This document shows positions 24,885 to 34,309 of a stretch of 64,000 bases of DNA, in pieces. This DNA comes from Escallonia rubra (Eukaryota > Streptophyta > Magnoliopsida > Escalloniales > Escalloniaceae), in contig JAVXUO010002980.1 in assembly GCA_033065855.1 (NCBI GenBank), positions 62,001 to 126,000 on the forward strand. Reading direction: 5' to 3'. Every line of letters begins with the position of its first letter. The stretch's first letter is position 1. Both the position numbers and the translations under genes were made by a program. The notes under the pieces are model-generated. The model was not told the origin of the DNA. It was given only the letters and a program-made list of their open reading frames with translations, and did no database searches.

Positions 24885-25195
24885 AGCGACGGGAGTAGGT
24901 CGTCGGTAAATCCCTGCTTTCGCCTACGGAATTTTTACCGACGGAATAATTCCTTCGCTTATATGTTTTTTAAAAAATCATCGAAAATTATAAAATTCTA
25001 TAAAATATTTAGCAGCGGTACTATCTGTCGGTAAAAGTTCGTCTGTAATAATCCGTTGGCAGATACTTTGACCGACGAAATATTCCGTCGTTAAATTTTT
25101 CTACCAACGGTGTTTTATCGACGGGAAAATCCGTCGCTGAAAGATGTTTTAGCGACAGACTATCTTCCGTCGCTAAATTTATCTTTTCTTGTAAT
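24885..25195. repeat. Right subterminal repeats and terminus of CACTA-1
   Basis: Inverted motifs of the form accgacgg and ccgtcggta, plus tagcgacag/ccgtcgctaaa, run up to ttttcttgtaatg. They belong to the same family as the left end of the window and CACTA-5. Confidence 0.8.
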
Positions 25196-25632
25196 GTTTG
25201 AAATATTTTGGAAATTATCGTCGGTTGGATTCTTTGGAATCGTTATGTAATTCAATTTGGTAGTCCTTGTACGACCTTACTGAGCTCTCAAAAGCTCACC
25301 CTTCGCTTGAGTCCCTTCTGCAGGTGATGATCAGCTTTAGCATGTTCAGGAATGGGTTAGAGTTGTGTGAGATTCCGGTGAGCCCACCACTAGTGTGTAG
25401 TAAGACCACTGTGTGGGTCGGTGCTGTCAACTCGTACTATAAATGTTCAAGGTTTTAAAGAACCTATGTTTAATAGTTCAAGCAGTTTTGTAATATTGTA
25501 TTTGAGGAATTTGAGTTTATATCGGATTAAATGTTTTGAAGTATGTGTTAGTGAACATGATTGACAGGTTCGACGTGATCCATTAGGTTAACGTTTTGGG
25601 AGTTCGGGGCGACGGAGCTCTGGAATTTTCCT
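25196..25632 (+). mobile_element. Gypsy LTR fragment (3' part)
   Basis: The sequence is homologous, in the opposite orientation, to 4320-4800 of the solo LTR. Shared phrases include ggagctctcaaaagctcaccc and its variant, atgggttagagt and tagtatgtgttagtgaaca. It ends near gagctctgg, next to the F-box pseudogene. Because CACTA-1 ends exactly where this begins, CACTA-1 probably inserted into this LTR. Confidence 0.65.
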
Positions 25633-26644
25633 TCAAACTTTCTTGAGCTCCATACACTTGAAATTCCTTTAGTTTCTGGGATTTGAGGCGGCATGATACT
25701 AACTGACCATTGGCTTTGTCCAGAAGTAGCTCATGCTTCCAAATAATAAAGGCTGCTCGACTTGCACAAGTGGTCCAATAGTAAATGTTTTGTCCACGAC
25801 GCAACAATAACATATTCAGTCATTAACCATATGTCAAAACATGTCTACGTTGAGAAATAGAACATAACTAATGCAATGGATTCATTTTTCTTAAAACTAG
25901 AAAAGCCTCCTCGTTTTCGTCAGGAAATGCACAAACATCAGGCAACTGTATCAGCTGAAAAACCTCTGTGCTGATGTGGAAAGAAAGCATTGACTTACCA
26001 CAATAATCTTCATCATTTGCCCGCCAATGGAAAGCTCTTTCAAATAAAAGCTCAGAACAGGGGAAGTACTAAGAGTAGGGCACAACTGCGTCTATTTCTC
26101 TTTAAGAGTCGATACTCCAGTCTTAAATTTCAACTTTGACTAAATAAAACCCGTAGCCCCAGTTTCGTCATCTTTGTGGAGTTTTGCAATTCTGATAACC
26201 TTGTATTCACTGGAGTGTGGATCAAATCCAAATCCAACACCCTAGGTCGAGAAAACAAACTATTGGGATAGTTAAATGAAGGAGAAGGAAGGACCTTGTA
26301 GTCCCTGATTAAAGGGTTACATAAGATAATATCATGGTGACCCGTAAGACATACTATGCCATTGCAAGGACCCAGCATCTGTAGAAATTGATTGGAGTGC
26401 GGTATGTTGATCTCTGTTGGTGGGACATGATCATCACTGCTAATTTCTTCGTTAAGGACGGACAAGACACTTTTGTTACTTTCTTGTAGAAAACGCTTAA
26501 GTAGAATACAATAGTTTCTTTTAAGAGCAGCATTGCAATCAAGGTGTGCAGTTATGAAACTAGGCTTTGTTTTCAAAGTATGCCAACTCTTACAAACAGA
26601 CTTGCATCTCAACAAGGATTTCCCAGGAAGCATCAGGAGAAATT
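25583..26644 (-). pseudogene. F-box protein gene (F-box plus F-box-associated domain), main part, split by a gypsy insertion
   Basis: An F-box protein would recruit substrates to an SCF ubiquitin ligase. Next to the break at 26644 the frame gives LLMLPGKSLLRCKSVCKSW, the second half of an F-box. This is followed by an F-box-associated region (LGPCNGIVCL, LCNPLIRDYKVLPSP). Near 26220 the reading shifts: after RPRVLD the better continuation (GFDPHSSEYKVIRIAK) is in another frame. The C-terminal region at 25640-25813 (KHELLLDKANGQLVS, KLKEFQVYGAQES) matches the second F-box copy at 48943-49140, whose stop is lost here. The first codons are at 39229-39260. The gene is dead through both the insertion and the frameshift. 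Confidence 0.85.
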
Positions 26645-27372
26645 CTTCATGTGATACCCTGAAAATACCAAAAATTAATCTAGCCTTGAATTAGACTAAT
26701 TAAAGGGGGCTAATTTTATAAGTGCATTATGTGGGTGATAACTAAGTGTTAAGGAGCTAATTAATGGGTTAGTGTGGGCCTTGTGGGTTTAAATGTAATT
26801 TTAGAAAGTTAAGGGACAAAAATGTAATTTTGAAAAATATGGTGCACGAGATGTATATGTTTATTAAGTAGTATCATTTCAATGATAATGAGGTGTTAGG
26901 GGGGGCTACATGGAGGGTTAGGGTGAATTTGGGGTCAAATTGTAATTTTCCAAAGTCGAGGGGTCAAAATATAATTTTGGAAACTTTGGGGCTAAAGTGC
27001 AATTTTGTAAGGTTGAACTTAGGTGTCAAAGTTTGCAAGAAAGTGGCCATGATGTGGCCACCTCCAGCTAGAGTCTCGGATGACTCATGAAACCTAAAGA
27101 TTAGTGAAAGGAGTGAATAAAATTGAAACAAAAAGAAAATGAAAGAAGGTGTTGGGGGAAAAATGAAAATACAAGAAAGTTGTGAACATGAATAGTGCGT
27201 GAACAGTACCCGTGAAGAACACAGCCAGCATAGGAGAAAAAAATGGAGAAGAAAGAGAAGGAAAAGAGGAAAAAAAAGAAGAAGAAGAAGGAAATGAAGG
27301 AAAGAAAGTGCAATCTAAATCCTAACGGGATATGATTTTGAACCAAATTCGTGGAAATAGAATGACTTTATT

Positions 27373-27376
<4 letters not shown>

Positions 27377-27419
<43 letters not shown>
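27377..27419. repeat. (TA)n microsatellite
   Basis: Uninterrupted TA repeats immediately left of the transposon at 27420. TA arrays of similar length continue at 29743-29776 and 29913-29953, so the elements sit inside one TA array. Confidence 0.95.
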
Positions 27420-27421
<2 letters not shown>

Positions 27422-27529
27422 GAGCTGATCCGTTGAGAGCGGGGGCAAAATTGATTAAGTTGCTAGCGCGATCTGGTCGTCCATCATGAAAGATGGAAGG
27501 CTCAGATCTTTTTTTTTGCATTTTTTTAA

Positions 27530-27850
27530 GTACGTCCGCTACATTATGTAGCGGACAATTTTTTGACAAAAATACCCTCCAGCTCTATCCGCTACATTAT
27601 GTAGCGGACAGAGGCAATACATTTTTTCTAACTCTTTCTCTCTCCTTTGTCTGATTAATTTTCTGACATGTTTGACGTTCGCTACATCCGCTACATTATG
27701 TAGCGGACAGAGGCAGTACATTTTTTCTGACTCTTTCTCTCTCTTTTGTCTGATTAATTTTCTGACATGTTTGACGTCCGCTACATAATATAGCGGACGA
27801 ATTTTTGACAAAAATACCATTCAGCTCCATCCGCTACATTATGTAGCGGA
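27530..27850. repeat. Cluster of a 23-bp palindrome, left side
   Basis: Copies of cgctacattatgtagcg lie near 27536, 27587, 27686 and 27829, and a variant with ataatatag lies near 27778. Right-side copies lie near 29461, 29546 and 29606. Between copies, aggca(a/g)tacattttttct and tctgattaattttctgacat are also duplicated, so part of the cluster arose by duplication of about 100 bp. Confidence 0.85.
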
Positions 27851-28095
27851 CGAGTAGCGACACTATTTTTTTTTTCTCTTTCTCTGTCATTTCTCTCATT
27901 ATCCTTCTGACATCTCTCTCTCGTTTCTTTCACTGTCCTCTCTATCGTTTCTCTCACTGTCCTCATTTTCCTATTCTTCCTCAACCACATCAACAGAGGA
28001 TGAAGAAGAAATGGAGGGTTCAGTTTCTTTCTCTGCTTTGACAGAGAGACCGAAAATAATTTGCTTCAGAAAGAGAGAGCTTGTACGTATAGTCG

Positions 28096-28446
28096 ATGGC
28101 GGCCTCGAAGAGCTACTTCGCCCGGGCGAACTACCGGTTCATCTCGACTGACCGGGACTGCCCGATCGGGCCAGACTCGGGCTTCGAGCTCGACGAATCG
28201 GACGTGTGGAGCTCGGTCGGCGGCGGCGTCGTCTCGCCGGACTACAGGAAATCGGTGGTGAGTTCGAGGAAGAAGCTGCTGGCGGCGGCGAAGAGGGCTG
28301 AGGCGGTGGTCGGGGGGACGGCGTCGTCGCTGCCGGTGAACATACCGGACTGGGCGAAGATACTGAAGGAGGACTACAAGGACAACCGGCGCCGGGACAA
28401 CGACGATGATGTGGACGGTGAGGATCTCGACGCAGTTTTATTGGAA
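28096..28446 (+). pseudogene. Captured 5' fragment of an S40 / senescence-regulator (DUF584) gene
   Basis: The frame from ATG 28096 gives [20 protein letters not shown], then FELDESDVW and [19 protein letters not shown]. These are signature segments of the plant S40-like senescence regulator family (PF04520). The similarity stops after an acidic DDDVDGED. The conserved C-terminal half of the family (around SFSVHEG and the basic GRDL-type tail) is missing, and the frame runs into unrelated sequence to a stop near 28516. GC content is much higher than in the surrounding transposon, as expected for a captured exon. Whether it is transcribed is unknown. Intact family members are small nuclear proteins linked to senescence. 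Confidence 0.8.
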
Positions 28447-28621
28447 TTTTGGGAATTGGTTTGGTCAATGATTGGGCCAAATGAGTGCTTGTGGAGAGGA
28501 GGAGGCGTCGTGCAGTGACTCTTGTTGTGAACCCATGAAGATATGGAGTATGAAGAAGTGAAAATGGTGGCCATGCCCATGGAAAGGGAAGTGAAAATGA
28601 ACAAATTGAAAGTAGCATGAG

Positions 28622-28742
28622 TTAAGCTTCTGAAATTTCTTCATCAAAACTACCACTTGGGTTTTCACCTATTTGCTTAGGTAGCTGAAATTCATACCCA
28701 CAAGAGGAAGGAGGCAACTCTGTTGGCTTTGGCCCCAGTGCA
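28622..28742 (-). pseudogene. Second captured coding-like fragment, unidentified
   Basis: On the minus strand a frame reads GPKPTELPPSSCGYEFQLPK, then QIGENPSGSFDEEISEA, and a TAA stop at 28624-28622. The composition looks like a genuine protein C-terminus of about 38 residues, and it is flanked by low-complexity GA-rich DNA. I do not recognise the family. It lies in the same element as the S40 fragment but in the opposite orientation. Confidence 0.45.
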
Positions 28743-29740
28743 GTGGAAAGGACCAAGAGAAATAGAGAGAAGGGAAAAAAAAACAGGAAGAAGAGAGAGG
28801 GGGAAACTCGGTAGAAGAAACAGGGAAGAGAGAAATTGGAGGAAGCTTAGGGATTTCCTCAAGGTAATCTTTTCCTTTGAATTTCAGTATGTGAAAATGG
28901 GGTGTGGGTTGAAAAAGGAAACCTTAGCCGTGCGTGCGTGTGCTACTGGACAGTGGAAGTGTGTCTGCTGTAGCTGTGCGTGCGTAGGAGGATGAAGGAG
29001 GTGGGAAGAGTAGCTAGGGGGGCTGCCAAAAAGGGGTGGCAGTGTGTGAGGTGCCTTGTGTGCGCATGAAAGGGGTGAGGGGAAGGCGGCGGCAGCAGCA
29101 ACAGGGGTGGTGCTGATGCTGTGTTATTGCGTCTGGTGTGTGTTTATACTGTGGAAATTCAGTGGGTGAGCTTGTTCCAAACAGGATGACGTGAGAGAGA
29201 GATGCAAATACAACCTACATACTAAAAATGCTGAGCTTGTTCCAAACAGGATGGGAGAGGACAAAAAAGATCTGAGAAAAAAGAAGAGAGAGAAAAAGAG
29301 AAAGGACAAGAGAAAGTGAGAAAGAGAGAAAGAGAGAAAGAGAGAAAGAAAGAAAGGACAAGAGAAAGTGAGAAATTGACGTGAGAGAGAGAGAGAGAGA
29401 TGTGTCAGAAAATTAATGAGAAAGGAGAGAGAATGAGAGAAAAATGTAGTGTCTACTTGTCCGCTACATTATGTAGCGGACATAACGGACTCTGTCATTA
29501 ATGACAGAAAATGACAGAAAGGGAAAAAAGGTCTGAAAACTTGTCCGCTACATTATGTAGCGGACGGACTCGGAGGGTATTATTGTCAAAAAAATGCAAA
29601 AAATTGTCCGCTACATAATGTAGCGGACGTACTTAAAAAAACGCAAAAAAAAATATCTGGGCCGTCCATCTTTCGGGATGGACGGCCAGATCGCGCTAGC
29701 AACTTAATCAATTTTGCCCGCGCTCTCAACGGATCAGCTC

Positions 29741-29742
<2 letters not shown>

Positions 29743-29776
<34 letters not shown>
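29743..29776. repeat. (TA)n microsatellite between two elements
   Basis: Pure TA repeat separating the 2.3-kb element from the 136-bp MITE. Confidence 0.95.
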
Positions 29777-29778
<2 letters not shown>

Positions 29779-29908
29779 GAGCTGATCCGTTGCTAGCGCT
29801 AGCACCGTCCGCTATATACTGTAGTGGACGGTGAATTATCGTTCGCTATATTATATAGCGGACTGCAAAACAGCGCTAGCAACATGCTAGCGCTAGCAAT
29901 GGATCACG

Positions 29909-29912
<4 letters not shown>
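29777..29912. mobile_element. 136-bp MITE in (TA)n
   Basis: The left end is gggagctgatccgttgctag. The reversed right end is gggtcgtgatccattgctag, followed by cgctagca on both sides. Inside are two relatives of the palindrome (ccgctatatactgtag and cgctatattatatagcg). The first 15 bp equal those of the 2.3-kb neighbour, so it is probably a deletion derivative or a related MITE mobilised by the same transposase. Confidence 0.8.

Positions 29913-29953
<41 letters not shown>
29913..29953. repeat. (TA)n microsatellite
   Basis: TA repeat on the right side of the MITE. LTR sequence resumes after it. Confidence 0.95.
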
Positions 29954-29956
<3 letters not shown>

Positions 29957-30433
29957 ATGTACATATATTTCCATATTCAGTTGAATAATCTGATTGGGAT
30001 GAAGGAATGATGATGAAATCTTGTTGAAATCGTGGTTATAATACCTAAAACAACAAAGAAAGGGGAAAAATGAATTAGGGTTTGAATTGGGTTGATTTCA
30101 GTGGCGTGGGTGTGTGTTTTAATGTGTGTTCTTCATCCTTGGAGACTTAATTCAAATTGTTGGAGCTTAATTGGATGTAATTACATAAACCGAATTGATT
30201 TGGACCTTGAAAGTATGGAAGGCAAGGGAATTAGGAGATGTAAATGTGAGAAAAATGGAAATCCATGCGAAAATTAAGGAAGAGAAAACCCAGGTACACG
30301 GCTGGTTCAAGGAAGAAGAAGGTTTGCGTGTCCCTTCAAGTTGTAATAGTGTGTGTTTGAATCTGAATAGTGACTTGTAATTGTCGCTAAAGATGAAATC
30401 TTAATAACCAGGTTTAATTCAAAATTTTAAAAA

Positions 30434-31794
30434 GATTAATTACTCACGGCACCCCTGAGGTTTACCCTAAATTACACACGGACCCCCCTATATTTTGAAA
30501 ATTACACTCTGCTCCGCATTTCACGGAGCCTCACAAAATTGACGGGGACCCTAACTCCGTCTAAAGATTCTCTGACACCTTACTTTTTGGATTTTTCATC
30601 CACAAACTACCCTCCCTTTCTTGAATAAAACCCCACTTACCTTTTAAGATTTTTCTTCTTCTTCTTCATTATCTTTCCCCTTTGCAGACCCATTGGGGTT
30701 TACAATTGATTCAATTTCTGCAAAACACATGGCTAACTCGCCATCATTTTACCAAGTATAGTCTAGGAAGGGGGACATTCTTTACACTTTACAGGTGTGA
30801 TTTTTGTTATGCAGGATTGGTTGCTATGTTTGGGTGGCGTTTGTTGGACGGTGATGGTCCATGAGACGGCGGCAGGGATGAGATTAGGATTGGCCGGCGT
30901 TGGTGCGGTGTTGGTTGCGGCGTTTGGGTGGCTATTTTCCGGCCGATATTGGTGGACGGCGTGTGGGGTTGGTTGCGGCTGCGATAGGGGAAATCGAGAT
31001 CGGTAAAGGAAAAAGAAACGCTCTCCTCGACGGCAGAGAAGAGGGAGGGGTGAAGGCGAAGATGGTCTGCAGCGTTCGTTCCATCCCTGCTACAGAGAAG
31101 AAGGTGTGGCAGTGGGTGATAGAACTTGACAGTGTGGATGTTGGCTGCCTCGACATCGCCAAAATTTCATTGGTTGGGCATCCCGTAGCCGGAATTTCTG
31201 CCGGCAGTCGTCAATGGTTCTTCTTGTCGTTTGCTTGCTAGTGGCACCGGCCGGAATCGGCCATCGAAGACCGGATACAATGCCGGCAGCAACGATTGCA
31301 TGCGACTTGGAGGTGGCGATGGGCGGTGCTCTGGTCACGGCACGGTGGTCGTGGATGTGCGGCGCGATGCTGCTCGGTGAAAGGTGCAGCTGGATTTGGC
31401 TGCCGGTGACGGCGTGTGGTCGGCGGGGTGAAGGTGCGGAGTTTCGATGGTCGTAGCAGCGAAAAGGACGGTGGCAGCGCTGCGCCGCTGGTAGTAGCAG
31501 GGCATTCGTTGCGGCACGGTGGTCGCGGAGGTGTAGCGCGATGGAGTTCAGTGAAGGAACGGTCGGAGATGTCGTCGGTGGCTGGGTGTAACCCAAGAGC
31601 TAGACGTCTTGATTTCCCTCAAAAACCCAAGAGACATTGTGTACTTATATACGAGGGCAAAAATGTCTTTTTATGACCAGTCGTTAACCCCGTCAAAGAT
31701 ATCTAAATTTTTGGAGCGGAGTGTAATTTTCAAAGATAGGGGGGCCGTGTGTAATTTAGGGTAAACCTCAAGGGTGCCGTGAGTAATTAACCCT
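30434..31794. mobile_element. Mutator-like element with GC-rich internal sequence
   Basis: Terminal inverted repeats of about 85 bp share ttaattactcacggcaccc and gtttaccctaaattacacac. The flanks carry a 9-bp duplication TTTTAAAAA (30425-30433 and 31795-31803), the Mutator size. Length is 1361 bp. The interior (30830-31600) is GC-rich with open frames on both strands but no family I recognise. It may be captured host DNA (Pack-MULE) or intrinsic sequence. No transposase. Confidence 0.85.
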
Positions 31795-34297
31795 TTTTAA
31801 AAATACTTAGGGGCCGATTTAGCCAAAGTACAAAAAATAGACCCCAGTTATTTTTAGGAGACCGACATCGTGCAAACATTTCAGATTTTTTCGAACGCTG
31901 GAAAGGGGTTACTGATATAGGAACTTTGAAATTTTGTAGTGAAAATTAAAATATCAAACGAGCGTGGTTTCGGGTAAAATTTTTATCAGAACTCTAGGAT
32001 GTTGGAAAGTTTCATTTTCCAAGATTTCGGGTCATTCTGAAGTTGTTAGCTATTTTTGGCTGAACAGGCTTTTAAAAGCTCGGTCCGGACACTAGTTCGA
32101 GATTTTTGAACAAAAATTTTCTAAAATGTTTTTTAACTCAAGAATGAATTCAAGACGCTTAAAATAGCATTCTAAAGTACTTTTGAGATTTTTTCTAATG
32201 CCGGGGACCCTCAGGGGGGCATTTTGGTAAGTTGCTACCCTGAGAGGGGTAGTTTGGTAATTTTGCCGATAAAGTTTTCCCAAGGAATTTTTAGTCCGAA
32301 AAGGGTTGTAAAACACCTGAAAGGTTGTTTTGAAGCTGATTTGGGGTGTTGAGGTGGTGTAGCGGCCATCAGGGGGTATTTTGGTAATTTACCATGTTGA
32401 CGCCGAATTTTAGGGAACGCTTTGTAATTCAGCGTTCAAAATGTTGTTAATACGTTGAATTAATGAGATATTGGCTATTTCTAATGCGTTGGTAAGGCTA
32501 GGTTAAGGATCCGGTTATCGGATCGGATTAACTAGCTATTATAAGACGCTATCAACGGTTAAGTGGGAAGGGGTAGAATAAGGAGTGCGTATATGTGAAA
32601 TGATTTCTAACGAGCAGAGTATTATTTTTCTAGGTGATGCAACTCATTGCGATCAGAGATTGCGAGTTGCTTCGGCTATAAGCCAATCGGTAAGGTCAAT
32701 GACGTGCTGATATGCTAATTCATTGTTTCGATTAGCATGACATGTTGATGATGTGTTGTTGAATTCTCGTTGTTATGATTTGACACTGGTAATTATTGTG
32801 ACCGGTATTTGTTGATTTGGAATTGTGTTGTTGAGGACATAGGATAGAATAAATTCCCTTAGTCCTCCTTTTTTATGGAATTTAGCAAGGATAATGTGTG
32901 TCATAGTATGTTATGATTTGATTCGATTAGCATACCTGAAGTTGATGATAATGTTGCGTAAGGGTTATTGCGTGGTTGTTGTGATATGTCGGCAGTCACT
33001 GATAGCCGATATCTCTTCTCTCTGAGAACAGTATTGAGGACTTGTGACAAACTTCTCCCAAGTCCGCCCTGTCATTGATGATGATGTTGTTGAGGTCGTT
33101 GCGTGTGGTTGTGAAATGTCGGCACTTATTGGTAGTCGACATTTCTATTATGTAAGAGCGTTGTTGAGAGCTTGCGGTAATCTTCTCCCAAGTCCGCCCT
33201 GTTGATGATGTTATGTTGAACTCTTGTTGTTAAGTCTAAACACCGGTTGATCTTCTGATCCGGTATTCCTTGTTGAGCTGTGTTGTTGAGGACATAAGGT
33301 GGAATAAATTTTTCCTTAGTCCGCCCCGTTGATGAAGTCTTGCTGCTTGGCTGTAACGTGGTTAGGGAAAGCACTCTAAATGAGTTCCTTGCTTATTGAC
33401 ATTGTCCCTTCTATTTACTTGAGACTAAGATGAACATCCCGTAAAATAGGCCATCAATATGAGGAGGATGGCCTATGAATTATGATCACTGGCCAAAGAG
33501 GATGAATGTCGCTCGAGCAGAGTCTGTCGTGTCTGGTCGAGTCCTGTCCGTCGTGTCCATGTGCATTGCATTTGATTTTCTTTTGATGTTGATGATTTTA
33601 ATGATTTGTATTTCAATGAGGTTTATCTTTACAACCTTCGATTTTGGGTTCACTTGCATAGTCAGTCAGTCCTGTCCATGAGGAGGTGGCAGTAATGTTG
33701 TTCTGTGAGGCCTTAAAGCCGCTCAGTTTAACGAAAGAAAAATTATCGTTTGACAATTATGCCGATGTCGAAATTTTATTGGAACTCTTGATTCATTTAT
33801 ATCGTTGAGATGATTATTATTCCTCCGAGTCTCTTGAATCATTTGTACACGATACTCTTCGTGTTGTCTTTACTGGGCGATTTGCGCTCATTCCTTATGT
33901 TGTATTGTGCAGGCTATAAGGTTGATCAAGGAGAACCTTCTAGAAAGGAAAAAGAAACAAGCTAGAAAAGTTGAGCAAGGGGATCAGTTGTGTGAGGTAA
34001 GACCAGCTAGTAATGGTGGAATAAAGATTGAGTTGCGAGATAGGTTGATAAGAGTCCTACGACTATAGTCGTATATTAGGTTGTAAACATTCATGTTATT
34101 TAAAGACTTGAAAGTCTTCCGCTGCAATATGACGTATCTTTGTAAGAATTTTTTTTGTAAGGATGCATTTTGAAGCGTCTATTAATTATGTATGAGTATA
34201 AGGATGTAGTTGATCAGTATTCAGCACAGGGTTTTGAATGTGATTATGATCGATAACTCAACCTCGTGATGTCACCAGGGTTGAGGGTGTAACAAGT

Positions 34298-34309
34298 TGG
34301 TATCAGAGC
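34298..34309 (+). other. Primer binding site, tRNA-iMet
   Basis: TGGTATCAGAGC, three bases after the 5' LTR end, is the standard complement to the 3' end of plant initiator Met tRNA. Confidence 0.9.

Larger units (their letters stand above)
1..25195. mobile_element. CACTA-1: old, nested CACTA (En/Spm) transposon, left end outside window
   Basis: The right end reads ttttcttgtaatg, one mismatch from the inverted CACTACAAGAAAA terminus. It is preceded by inverted subterminal repeats of the type tagcgacggaatattccgtcg. The window starts inside the same kind of subterminal repeats. Alignment by eye to CACTA-5 (position 1 matches about 60751, and that element starts at 60633) puts the missing left end about 120 bp upstream. 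Inside, all on the minus strand, are a decayed Transposase_24 gene and a decayed TNP2 gene. Two younger insertions (4309-7661 and 8363-20431) split the TNP2 gene, and a satellite block lies upstream of its start. The element appears to sit inside a gypsy LTR, because LTR sequence resumes directly at 25196. Confidence 0.8.
27420..29742. mobile_element. TIR transposon in a (TA)n array with captured gene pieces
   Basis: Both ends begin gggagctgatccgttgagag (right end reversed) and stay similar for about 190 bp. They share ttgattaagttgctagcgcg and cgtccgctacattatgtagc. (TA)n flanks both sides, compatible with a TA or TA-multiple target duplication. Length is 2323 bp. The subterminal zones hold many copies of a 23-bp palindrome (gtccgctacat/atgtagcggac). 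No transposase is visible. Internal sequence includes an S40 fragment (+) and a second coding-like fragment (-). The class is uncertain: a MITE-like or Mutator-related non-autonomous element. Confidence 0.8.
26650..34294 (+). repeat. 5' LTR of the gypsy element, enlarged by nested insertions
   Basis: The start matches the 3' LTR at 38543 (tgtgataccc, aaaattaatcta, gggcaaaaat-type phrases). The end, ttgagggtgtaaca, matches 39210-39223. The two LTRs are collinear for 26650-27210 and again from 34178. The stretch 27211-34177 is missing in the 3' LTR. Subtracting the TA-flanked elements (27377-29953) and the MULE (30434-31794) leaves about 3.7 kb, near the 3.35-kb solo LTR. Within 32640-33400, phrases such as cttctcccaagtccgccctg and gaggacata occur twice, indicating an internal tandem duplication of about 100-500 bp spacing. 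Confidence 0.85.

Noticed and set aside
27530-27850. Palindromic repeats with spacers, CRISPR-like in appearance
   Set aside because: They lie in the subterminal zones of an obvious TIR element, in both halves, and the spacers are themselves duplicated.
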